Positions 10,776 through 17,951 of a stretch of DNA of 64,000 nucleotides are shown here, one piece after another. Origin of the DNA: Duganella sacchari (GTDB taxonomy: Bacteria; Pseudomonadota; Gammaproteobacteria; Burkholderiales; Burkholderiaceae_D); the NCBI RefSeq assembly GCF_900143065.1, contig NZ_FRCX01000002.1, positions 62,001 to 126,000 of the forward strand, read 5' to 3'. The notes beneath the pieces are model-generated. The model had not been told where the DNA came from, searched no databases, and saw nothing but the letters and a program-made list of their open reading frames with translations. A program made the translations under genes and the position numbers. Numbering within the stretch: position 1 is the stretch's first letter; the number at the start of each line of letters is the position of its first letter.

Positions 10776-11978
10776 ATGTCTGGATTCAAAGACGGTGCAG
10801 ATGCACTGTTTATTCTGCTCGGTGCCATCATGATTCTGGCAATGCATGCCGGCTTTGCCTTCCTTGAGCTGGGGACGGTGCGTAAAAAGAATCAGGTCAA
10901 TGCCTTGGTTAAAATTCTGGTCGACTTCTGCGTATCGACCATCGCCTACTTCTTTGTTGGCTACAGCGTTGCTTACGGCGCTCATTTTTTCTCCCCGGCC
11001 GATGTGCTGATTGCCAAAAATGGCTATGAGCTAGTCAAGTTCTTCTTCCTGCTGACCTTCGCTGCGGCGATCCCTGCCATCATTTCGGGTGGCATCGCGG
11101 AGCGTGCTCGCTTCCATCCGCAGACGGCGGCGACGGCGCTGCTGGTTGGCCTGGTGTATCCGTTTTTCGAGGGGATCGCCTGGAACCACCGTTGTGGTGT
11201 GCAGACCTGGTTGCTGCAGACGTTCGGCGCGGAGTTTCACGACTTCGCTGGTTCCGTTGTGGTGCACGCTGTCGGTGGCTGGATTGCGCTGCCGGCGGTG
11301 CTGCTGCTGGGAGCGCGCCGTGGCCGTTATATGAAAAACGGCGGCATTGCCGCCCATCCACCTTCGTCGATTCCTTTCCTGGCGCTGGGCGCCTGGATAC
11401 TGATAGTCGGCTGGTTCGGTTTCAACGTCATGAGTGCGCAGGCGCTGGACAAGATGAACGGCCTGGTGGCGGTCAACTCGCTGATGGCCATGGTCGGCGG
11501 TACGCTGGTCGCCACCATGCTGGGCAAGAACGATCCCGGCTTCGTGCATAACGGCCCGCTGGCAGGACTGGTGGCGGTGTGCGCTGGTTCGGACCTCATG
11601 CATCCGCTGGGCGCGCTGGTCACCGGCGGCATTGCCGGCGCGATCTTCGTCTGGATGTTCACACTGGCGCAGAACAAATGGAAGATTGACGACGTACTGG
11701 GTGTGTGGCCCTTGCATGGCTTGTGTGGCGCCTGGGGCGGTATCGCGGCCGGCATTTTTGGCCTGAAAGCGCTGGGTGGCGTCGGCGGAGTGGCGCTGGC
11801 GTCGCAGCTCGCTGGCACGGTGATGGGGGTGGCAATTGCCGCTGCTGGCGGTGCGCTGGTCTACGGCTTGCTAAAGAAAACGGTGGGCCTGCGTCTGGAT
11901 CCAGAACAGGAGTTCCAGGGCGCGGACTTGTCGATCCACCGCATTACTTCGACCCCGGAACGCGAATCCAACTGGTGA
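10776..11978 (+). CDS. amtB: ammonium transporter, Amt/MEP/Rh family
   Basis: A 400-residue, 11-helix inner-membrane channel for ammonium/ammonia. The pore twin histidines are His164 (VVVHAVGG) and His314 (WPLHGLCG), with the same spacing as His168/His318 of E. coli AmtB. The ATG at 10776 was chosen because GGGGAG (10763-10768) sits 7 bases upstream and the extension to 10710 would run across the sigma-54 promoter. No signal peptide is visible, unlike the cleaved E. coli form. No glnK lies next to it, so a PII partner would have to be encoded elsewhere. The protein ends in a short cytoplasmic tail. Confidence 0.93.
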   Translation: MSGFKDGADALFILLGAIMILAMHAGFAFLELGTVRKKNQVNALVKILVDFCVSTIAYFFVGYSVAYGAHFFSPADVLIAKNGYELVKFFFLLTFAAAIPAIISGGIAERARFHPQTAATALLVGLVYPFFEGIAWNHRCGVQTWLLQTFGAEFHDFAGSVVVHAVGGWIALPAVLLLGARRGRYMKNGGIAAHPPSSIPFLALGAWILIVGWFGFNVMSAQALDKMNGLVAVNSLMAMVGGTLVATMLGKNDPGFVHNGPLAGLVAVCAGSDLMHPLGALVTGGIAGAIFVWMFTLAQNKWKIDDVLGVWPLHGLCGAWGGIAAGIFGLKALGGVGGVALASQLAGTVMGVAIAAAGGALVYGLLKKTVGLRLDPEQEFQGADLSIHRITSTPERESNW

Positions 11979-12043
11979 GTTGATTACAATTGACTTTGCC
12001 GACAGCGGGTGAGATGCTTATTTGATATTTTGAAGGAGTGATC

Positions 12044-12775
12044 ATGAAAATCTTGCGCTCGGCCCGTTTCTCCTGCTTGGTGGTGATCAGTGCTGCCAGC
12101 CTGCCTTCAGTGCAAGCCGCCAATCTGGTCCAGATTGACGGCGAACATGCCACCTTCTTCTACGATGCCGATTTTTGGGGCTTGGGCGCCGCCTCCGTAC
12201 TAGGCGACGCGATTTCGCTGCAGGTGCGGCCGGATTTCGCGGTGTCGGCTACAGTACGGCCTGGCACCACCACCGCCAGCCAAATTCAGCAGGCCTTTGA
12301 CTTCGCCAGCCCTGGTGTGGTGGCGGTAGCCAAGTCGGGCTATAGCCTGAAGACGCTGGTGGGAAGCGGCTTGAGCGGTAACTACACTGTGGCTGCCGGC
12401 GGTAGCCAGGTCGACGTCACGCTCAGCGGCAGCCTGCTGCTTGGTAGCATGAATAATGGTGTATTTGTGCCGCAAACAGGCTTCACTGGCTACAGTGTCA
12501 CGGCCGATTACACGTCCACCGGCGCTGCGCAATCGGCCCCATTCTATGCCTTGATGTATGCAGGTAATACGCTGCCGTATGCCCATGCGCTGGGCGTGGA
12601 AAGCTATCTGAGCACTTACGTGCGGCAGGTTGGTAGCGGCACCACTGGCTTGTCGTTGAATTCTGTTGAATACCAGTTTGCGACTGTGGCCATTCCTGAG
12701 CCGCAGACGTACGCCATGCTGCTGGCTGGACTGGGTATCCTGGCATGGGCGGGGAAACCCAGGGTACGCAGCTGA
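12044..12775 (+). CDS. PEP-CTERM sorting domain protein (paralogue 1)
   Basis: The 243-residue exported protein has a signal peptide (1 to about 24, ending VQAAN), a beta-rich body starting NLVQIDG and TFFYDADFWG, and a C-terminal sorting signal: PEPQTYAMLLAGLG, hydrophobic stretch, then a basic tail. PEP-CTERM proteins are processed by exosortase (EpsH/XrtA) and are tied to exopolysaccharide and biofilm surfaces; no exosortase is in the window. AAGGAG at 12033-12038 fixes the ATG at 12044 in preference to a GTG two codons earlier. The next gene is a tandem paralogue that also shares the leader, so the pair arose by duplication. Confidence 0.88.
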   Translation: MKILRSARFSCLVVISAASLPSVQAANLVQIDGEHATFFYDADFWGLGAASVLGDAISLQVRPDFAVSATVRPGTTTASQIQQAFDFASPGVVAVAKSGYSLKTLVGSGLSGNYTVAAGGSQVDVTLSGSLLLGSMNNGVFVPQTGFTGYSVTADYTSTGAAQSAPFYALMYAGNTLPYAHALGVESYLSTYVRQVGSGTTGLSLNSVEYQFATVAIPEPQTYAMLLAGLGILAWAGKPRVRS

Positions 12776-12841
12776 CATTAATGTCATTGACATTGGCAGG
12801 GTTAAGTGAGATGCTATTTCGACATCATTACTGGAGCGACC

Positions 12842-13570
12842 ATGCCGACCATAAAACTTTCTCGTTGTTTGATCGCACTTGTGGCCAGTGCCGCATGCCT
12901 GTCTTCCGCCGGTGCCGCCAATCTGGTCCAGATTGATGGCGCGCATACCACCTTTTTCTATGATGCCGACTTTTGGGGAGTGGGTGCCGCCTCGGTGATT
13001 GGCGACACGATCTCTTTGCAGGTACGGCCGGAGTTTGATGTCACTGCAACGGTGCGGCCGGGGACGGCCACCGGCACGCAGACGCAGCAAAATTCTGATT
13101 TTGCCAGTTTTGGCGTGGTGGCCGTGGCCAAAACGGGCTACGCCTTGCAAACCAGGGTCGGTAGCGGCCTCACGGGCAGTTACGCCGTTGACGCCAAGGG
13201 CAGCGAGGCGCAGGCCAGCCTGGTCGGCACAGTATTTGCCGGTGCGCTGCAGAACGGCGCATTCGTACCGCAAACGCCTTTGACGGGGCTGCCGAGCTGG
13301 GCCAACTACGCATCGAACGGAACTGCGCAGGCAGCGAACTTTAACGTGATGATGTACAGCGCTAATCCCTTGTCCTATGCGAACGCCGTGGCTGTGGACA
13401 GTTATTTGACGACGTATGTTCACCAGGTTGGTAGCGGGACAGCGGCAATGACGTTAAACACGGCGCAGTATGCGTTTTCTGCCGTCGCTGTTCCAGAGCC
13501 GCAGACCTATGCCATGCTGCTCGGCGGGGTGGTGGCGCTGTCTGTGGCAAGCCGTCGCCGCAAGGCTTAG
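12842..13570 (+). CDS. PEP-CTERM sorting domain protein (paralogue 2)
   Basis: A 242-residue tandem paralogue of the preceding gene, alignable end to end: signal peptide, NLVQIDG, TFFYDADFWG, a conserved VRPGTATG region, VGSGL, and a C-terminal PEPQTYAMLLGG-hydrophobic-RRRKA sorting signal. GGAG at 12833-12836 supports the ATG at 12842. The upstream region repeats that of paralogue 1: a TTGAC box (11990 and 12787), then GTGAGATGC and an AT-rich stretch. Each copy therefore probably has its own promoter. The stop overlaps by 4 bases the stop of the convergent regulator gene. The ligand or surface role is unknown. Confidence 0.88.
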   Translation: MPTIKLSRCLIALVASAACLSSAGAANLVQIDGAHTTFFYDADFWGVGAASVIGDTISLQVRPEFDVTATVRPGTATGTQTQQNSDFASFGVVAVAKTGYALQTRVGSGLTGSYAVDAKGSEAQASLVGTVFAGALQNGAFVPQTPLTGLPSWANYASNGTAQAANFNVMMYSANPLSYANAVAVDSYLTTYVHQVGSGTAAMTLNTAQYAFSAVAVPEPQTYAMLLGGVVALSVASRRRKA

Positions 13571-14142
13571 CGGTGTATCACCACCAGCAGCGCTTTCGCT
13601 TCAGTCTTGCCGACGTTGCGGATGATGTGCTGCTGGTCGCCCGGGTAGCGCGCGGTGCTGCCCAGTTTGACCTTCTTCTTGTCGTTTCCGACTTCCACTT
13701 CCACCGAGCCGTGTAGCAGCGTCAGGTGCTCCTGCGCGCCGGGATCATGGCCTTGCGAGGCCAGTTCGCCACCGGCCGACAGCGTCAATTCATACCATTC
13801 ATACTTACTGGCCAGCTCCAGCGGTCCCAGGATGCGCAGCACATAGCCAGCATGAAGCCCGGGCAGGGTAGGGATCTCGTGCGACTCGACCACGCGGATC
13901 GTCTCGACTTCGCGTTCGGCAGTGGCCAGCAGTTCGCCGATCTGCACGCCCAGCGCATTCGCCAGACGCCAGGTGATGGCGATGGTCGGATTCGCCTTTT
14001 CCCTTTCTATTTGAGACAACATTGATTTGGACACGCCAGCGATGCGTGACAGGTCCTCCAGCGTGAGACCACGGGCCAGGCGCAAGCGTTGGAGCGCGGC
14101 GCCAACCTCCGGAGGAGCATTTGTCGATACAGCAGTTTTCAT
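13567..14142 (-). CDS. XRE-family regulator with C-terminal cupin domain
   Basis: A 191-residue protein with an N-terminal helix-turn-helix (about 14-68; the recognition region includes AGVSKSMLSQIERE) and a C-terminal cupin barrel (about 115-190; EWYELTLSAGG ... EHLTLLHGSVEVEV). This is the layout of small-molecule-responsive repressors of catabolic genes (PuuR/SutR-like). It is divergent from kbl, with dyad-symmetric sequences between the two genes, so it probably controls the threonine-degradation operon and itself. The effector (threonine, glycine or a derivative) is a guess. The gene converges with the second PEP-CTERM gene and shares 4 bases at the stops. Confidence 0.88.
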   Translation of the reverse strand: MKTAVSTNAPPEVGAALQRLRLARGLTLEDLSRIAGVSKSMLSQIEREKANPTIAITWRLANALGVQIGELLATAEREVETIRVVESHEIPTLPGLHAGYVLRILGPLELASKYEWYELTLSAGGELASQGHDPGAQEHLTLLHGSVEVEVGNDKKKVKLGSTARYPGDQQHIIRNVGKTEAKALLVVIHR

Positions 14143-14217
14143 TGTTTTATTTGGCGTATGGGCTAAATTTCAAGTGAATCGGTACACCTTGGCGGGTTGC
14201 AGAGTTCACTGGTTCTC

Positions 14218-14257
14218 TATAATATTCAATATATTGAACTCGCATTCGAAATAGCGA
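14218..14257 (+). promoter_or_regulatory. kbl promoter and candidate operators for the XRE-cupin regulator
   Basis: A consensus -10 hexamer TATAAT lies at 14218-14223; the -35 is weak (TTGCAG at 14197). Directly behind it is a perfect 14-bp palindrome TTCAATATATTGAA (14225-14238) covering the expected start site. A second dyad, ATTCG-AAATAG-CGAAT, follows at about 14243-14258. Placement between regulator and target suggests repressor binding. Confidence 0.55.
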
Positions 14258-14301
14258 ATTCCGCATAAGGCAGCGAAATCGTATCATATACAAGGACCAT
14301 C

Positions 14302-15507
14302 ATGAGCAATCAAGCAAAAAGCACTTTCTACAGCGGCCTCCAGCAAACTCTGGATCAACTGCGCGAACAGGGTCTGTACAAGCCGGAGCGCGTACTGGCT
14401 TCGCGCCAGGGCGCGGAAGTGGTGAGCGAAGATGGTCGCAAGCTGATTAATATGTGCGCCAACAACTACCTCGGCCTGTCGGGCCAGGAGTGGGTGGCGC
14501 AGGCTTCCATCGACGCGACCGAGCAGTATGGCTATGGCCTGTCGTCGGTGCGTTTCATCTGCGGCACGCAGACCGTGCACAAGCAGCTGGAGCAGGCGAT
14601 CTCCACATTCCTGGGCACGGAAGACACCATCCTGTACGCGGCGGCGTTCGACGCCAATGGCGGCGTGTTTGAACCGCTGTTCGACGAAAACGACGCGATC
14701 ATTTCCGATGCGCTGAACCATGCGTCGATCATCGACGGTATCCGTCTATGCAAGGCAGCGCGCTTCCGCTACGCCCACAATGACATGGCGGACCTGGAGC
14801 AGCAGCTGCAAGCGGCGGCCGACAAGCGCCACAAGATCATCGTCACCGACGGCGTGTTCTCGATGGACGGCACCATCGCCCAGCTGGACAAGATCGTTGA
14901 ACTGGCCGAGAAATACGGCGCGCTGGTCATGATCGACGAATGCCACGCCTCCGGCTTCATGGGCAAGACCGGCCGCGGCACGCACGAGCACCACAATGTG
15001 GTCGGCAAAATCGACATCATCACCGGCACGCTGGGCAAGGCGCTGGGCGGCGCGATGGGCGGCTTTACCTCCGGCCGCAAGGAAGTGATCGACATGCTGC
15101 GCCAGAAATCGCGTCCTTACCTGTTCTCGAATACGCTGGCGCCATCGATTGCCGGCGCCTCGCTGGCAGTGCTGGAGCGCCTGTCGTCGTCGACCGAGCT
15201 GCGCGACCGCCTGCACGAAAACACCGCTTACTTCCGCAAGGAGATTGAGCGTATCGGCTTCACCATCAAGCCAGGTACCCATCCTGTGGTGCCGGTCATG
15301 CTGTTCGAGGCGCCCGTGGCGCAGAAGTTCGCGGCGCGCATGTATGAGCTGGGCGTGCTGCTGAGCGGCTTCTTCTACCCGGTGGTGCCTATGGGTCAGG
15401 CGCGCGTGCGGGTGCAGCTGTCTGCGGCGCATACCCGTGAGCAGCTGGAAACCGTACTCAAAGCATTCGAACAGGCTGGCCGCGAACTGGGCCTGCTGAA
15501 GAACTAA
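14302..15507 (+). CDS. kbl: glycine C-acetyltransferase (2-amino-3-ketobutyrate CoA ligase)
   Basis: A 401-residue PLP enzyme of the alpha-oxoamine synthase family. It cleaves 2-amino-3-ketobutyrate with CoA to glycine and acetyl-CoA. The PLP lysine is Lys246 in GTLGKALGG; the NYLGLSG, SVRFICGTQ and DECHASG motifs typical of Kbl are present, and the length matches the family. The stop is one base before a possible ATG of the next gene, an epimerase-type threonine dehydrogenase, so the two consecutive steps of threonine breakdown are co-transcribed. A palindromic promoter region and an XRE-cupin regulator lie upstream. AAGGA precedes the ATG. Confidence 0.95.
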   Translation: MSNQAKSTFYSGLQQTLDQLREQGLYKPERVLASRQGAEVVSEDGRKLINMCANNYLGLSGQEWVAQASIDATEQYGYGLSSVRFICGTQTVHKQLEQAISTFLGTEDTILYAAAFDANGGVFEPLFDENDAIISDALNHASIIDGIRLCKAARFRYAHNDMADLEQQLQAAADKRHKIIVTDGVFSMDGTIAQLDKIVELAEKYGALVMIDECHASGFMGKTGRGTHEHHNVVGKIDIITGTLGKALGGAMGGFTSGRKEVIDMLRQKSRPYLFSNTLAPSIAGASLAVLERLSSSTELRDRLHENTAYFRKEIERIGFTIKPGTHPVVPVMLFEAPVAQKFAARMYELGVLLSGFFYPVVPMGQARVRVQLSAAHTREQLETVLKAFEQAGRELGLLKN

Positions 15508-15532
15508 AATGAAAATCGTCAGGACTACAGAA

Positions 15533-16501
15533 ATGGAACAACAAAAAATTCTCGTCATCGGCGCCAATGGCCAGATCGGCAGCGAGCTGGTGGAAGCACT
15601 CGCCAAACAGCATGGCGCACAGAACGTGATCGCGAGCGATGTCAGCCCGACGAATCTGTATAATGCCGCCCGCTACACCACGCTGAACGTGCTGGATAAG
15701 CAGGCCTTGTCGGCGTTGGTGACCGAAGAGGGCATCACGCAGGTGTACCAGCTGGCAGCGATGTTGTCGGCCACTGGCGAAGCGGCGCCGCTCAAAGCCT
15801 GGACGCTGAACATGGACGGCCTGCTGAATATCCTGGAAGTGGCGCGCGAGCGCGGCGCCATCGGCAAGCCGCTGAAAATCTTCTGGCCATCGTCGATTGC
15901 GGCATTTGGCCCGAACACGCCGCAAGCCGATACGCCGCAGCTGACCGTGATGGACCCAACCACCATCTACGGCATCAGCAAGCTGGCCGGCGAACGTCTG
16001 TGCGAGTACTACTTCCTGAAGTATGGCGTGGATGTGCGTTCGATCCGCTACCCAGGCATCATCAGCTTCAAGTCGCCGCCGGGCGGTGGCACCACCGATT
16101 ACGCGATTGCGATTTTCCATGCAGCGCTGCGCGGTGAGCGTTATGAGTGTTTCCTCGGCCCGCAAACCACGCTGCCGATGATCTATATGCCGGACGCCAT
16201 CCGCGCCACCATCGAATTGATGGACGCACCGGCGGAGCTGGTCAAAGTACGTTCGTCGTACAACGTGGCAGGTGTGTCGTTCAATCCGGAGCAACTGGCG
16301 GCGGCGATTACCCGCAAGCTGCCGGACTTCAAGATTGCGTATAAGCCCGACAGCCGTCAGGCGATCGCCGACTCCTGGCCGCAAAGCCTGGACGACGCCA
16401 CCGCCACTGCGGACTGGGGCTGGAAAGCGCGCATCGGCGTGGATGAAATGGTAGAAGACATGCTGGCAAACGTTGATGTCAGCTTGGGCAAAGCGGCATA
16501 A
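15533..16501 (+). CDS. L-threonine 3-dehydrogenase, NAD-dependent epimerase/dehydratase (SDR) type
   Basis: A 322-residue extended short-chain dehydrogenase. The nucleotide-binding motif is GANGQIG near the N-terminus, and the catalytic YxxxK is Tyr146-Lys150 (YGISK). The rest matches the family that oxidises L-threonine to 2-amino-3-ketobutyrate, distinct from the zinc-dependent Tdh of E. coli. The adjacent upstream kbl uses the product, which supports the assignment. The ATG at 15533 is preferred: it has AGGA at 15521-15524, and homologues begin close to KILVIGANG. An in-frame ATG at 15509, right after the kbl stop, would add 8 residues. Confidence 0.88.
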   Translation: MEQQKILVIGANGQIGSELVEALAKQHGAQNVIASDVSPTNLYNAARYTTLNVLDKQALSALVTEEGITQVYQLAAMLSATGEAAPLKAWTLNMDGLLNILEVARERGAIGKPLKIFWPSSIAAFGPNTPQADTPQLTVMDPTTIYGISKLAGERLCEYYFLKYGVDVRSIRYPGIISFKSPPGGGTTDYAIAIFHAALRGERYECFLGPQTTLPMIYMPDAIRATIELMDAPAELVKVRSSYNVAGVSFNPEQLAAAITRKLPDFKIAYKPDSRQAIADSWPQSLDDATATADWGWKARIGVDEMVEDMLANVDVSLGKAA

Positions 16502-16527
16502 GCCCGCGGCCAGTAATACAACTTTGC

Positions 16528-16544
16528 CCCCGCTGCGTGCGGGG
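16528..16544 (+). other. short GC-rich hairpin between threonine dehydrogenase and sdaA
   Basis: A 6-bp stem CCCCGC/GCGGGG with a 5-base loop lies in the 70-bp gap before sdaA. It has no proper T-run, so it is more likely a weak terminator, a processing site or a stabilising stem than a full stop. sdaA may be partly co-transcribed with kbl. Confidence 0.35.
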
Positions 16545-16571
16545 TGCAGCTATTTATAAGAGAGACATCTG

Positions 16572-17951
16572 ATGGACATGAGCGTTTTTGATTTATTTAA
16601 GATCGGCATCGGCCCATCGAGCTCCCACACCGTGGGACCGATGGTTGCGGCACGCCGCTTCTTGCTGGATAACGCTCCGTTGGACGACGTCACGGAAGTC
16701 AAGGCGGAGCTGTATGGCTCGCTGGCGTTGACCGGCGTTGGCCACGCAACCGATAAAGCAGTGCTGCTTGGCCTGATGGGCGAAACCCCGCAGGACGTGG
16801 TGCCGACCAGCGTCGACACCCAGCTGGCGCAAGCCGAAGCCGCTGGCCAGCTGGCACTGCTGGGCGCTCACGCTGTGCCATTCAAACGCGGTACGCACCT
16901 GATTTTCCATATGGCTGAATCGCTGCCTGAGCATCCGAATGGCATGCGCTTCACGCTGACCCGCAAGGACGGCAGCAGCATCAGCAAAGTGTATTACTCG
17001 GTCGGTGGTGGCTTCATCCGCGAAGAAGGCGAGGCCCCAGCTGCGGCGGCGGAAGCAGTCGCCATTCCCTACACCTTCGACACCATGGACGAATTGCTGG
17101 CCCACGGCGTGCGCAGTGGCCTGACGATTCCGCAAATGCTGCGTGCCAACGAGCGCGTACGCATGAGCGAGGAAGCGCTGAATGCGGGCATGGACAAGAT
17201 CTGGCATGTGATGCGCGACTGTATCGCGCATGGTCTCGAGACGCCGGGCCAGCTGCCAGGCGGCCTGAATGTGAAGCGCCGCGCTGCCGGTCTGTGGTCC
17301 CAGCACACCAGCGTGAGCGACCGCGCCAACGAACTGCCGCACGACGCGCTGCACCAGGTCAGCCTGTACGCAATGGCCGTCAACGAAGAAAATGCCGCAG
17401 GCGGCCGCGTGGTCACTGCGCCGACCAACGGCGCGGCAGGCATCATTCCAGCGGTGCTGCGCTACTATGCGGAGGACTGTAAACCGAGTGATCCGGTGAC
17501 CGGCATCCGTAATTTCATGCTGACGGCAGCTGCCATCGGCATGCTGTGCAAACGCAATGCGTCGATTTCCGGTGCGGAGATCGGCTGCCAGGGTGAAGTG
17601 GGCGTGGCCTGCGCCATGGCCGCAGCAGGCCTGGTGGCGGCGCTGGGCGGCAGCAATGGCCAGATCGAGAACGCTGCCGAAATCGGCATCGAGCACCATC
17701 TGGGCATGACGTGCGATCCTATCGGTGGCCTGGTGCAGATCCCCTGCATCGAGCGTAACGGCATGGGCGCAGTCAAGGCCATTACCGCGGCGTCGCTGGC
17801 CTTAAAAGGCGACGGTACCCATTTCGTCAGCCTGGATGAAGTGATCGAAACCATGCGCCAGACCGGCGCCGACATGCAGGCCAAGTACAAGGAAACCTCC
17901 CTGGGTGGCCTGGCGATTCACGTCATCACCGTCAATCACGCTGCCTGCTAA
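16572..17951 (+). CDS. sdaA: L-serine ammonia-lyase (iron-sulfur dependent)
   Basis: The 459-residue enzyme deaminates L-serine to pyruvate. The N-terminus carries GPSSSHTVGP, the family signature, and the cluster cysteines are Cys339, Cys381 and Cys392, with the same intervals as the E. coli SdaA ligands (343, 385, 396). The protein is a single chain with alpha and beta domains fused. An AGAGAG ribosome site lies 8 bases before the ATG. Downstream of kbl and threonine dehydrogenase it would complete threonine to glycine to serine to pyruvate once glycine hydroxymethyltransferase (not in the window) is added. Its 3' end overlaps by 20 bases the convergent GGDEF-EAL gene. Confidence 0.95.
   Translation: MDMSVFDLFKIGIGPSSSHTVGPMVAARRFLLDNAPLDDVTEVKAELYGSLALTGVGHATDKAVLLGLMGETPQDVVPTSVDTQLAQAEAAGQLALLGAHAVPFKRGTHLIFHMAESLPEHPNGMRFTLTRKDGSSISKVYYSVGGGFIREEGEAPAAAAEAVAIPYTFDTMDELLAHGVRSGLTIPQMLRANERVRMSEEALNAGMDKIWHVMRDCIAHGLETPGQLPGGLNVKRRAAGLWSQHTSVSDRANELPHDALHQVSLYAMAVNEENAAGGRVVTAPTNGAAGIIPAVLRYYAEDCKPSDPVTGIRNFMLTAAAIGMLCKRNASISGAEIGCQGEVGVACAMAAAGLVAALGGSNGQIENAAEIGIEHHLGMTCDPIGGLVQIPCIERNGMGAVKAITAASLALKGDGTHFVSLDEVIETMRQTGADMQAKYKETSLGGLAIHVITVNHAAC

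Noticed and set aside
17932..17951. The 20-bp convergent overlap of sdaA with the GGDEF-EAL gene as a regulatory antisense element
   Set aside because: Short overlaps of convergent stops recur in this compact region (for example 13567-13570, 25324-25337, 50265-50268) and need no special explanation.
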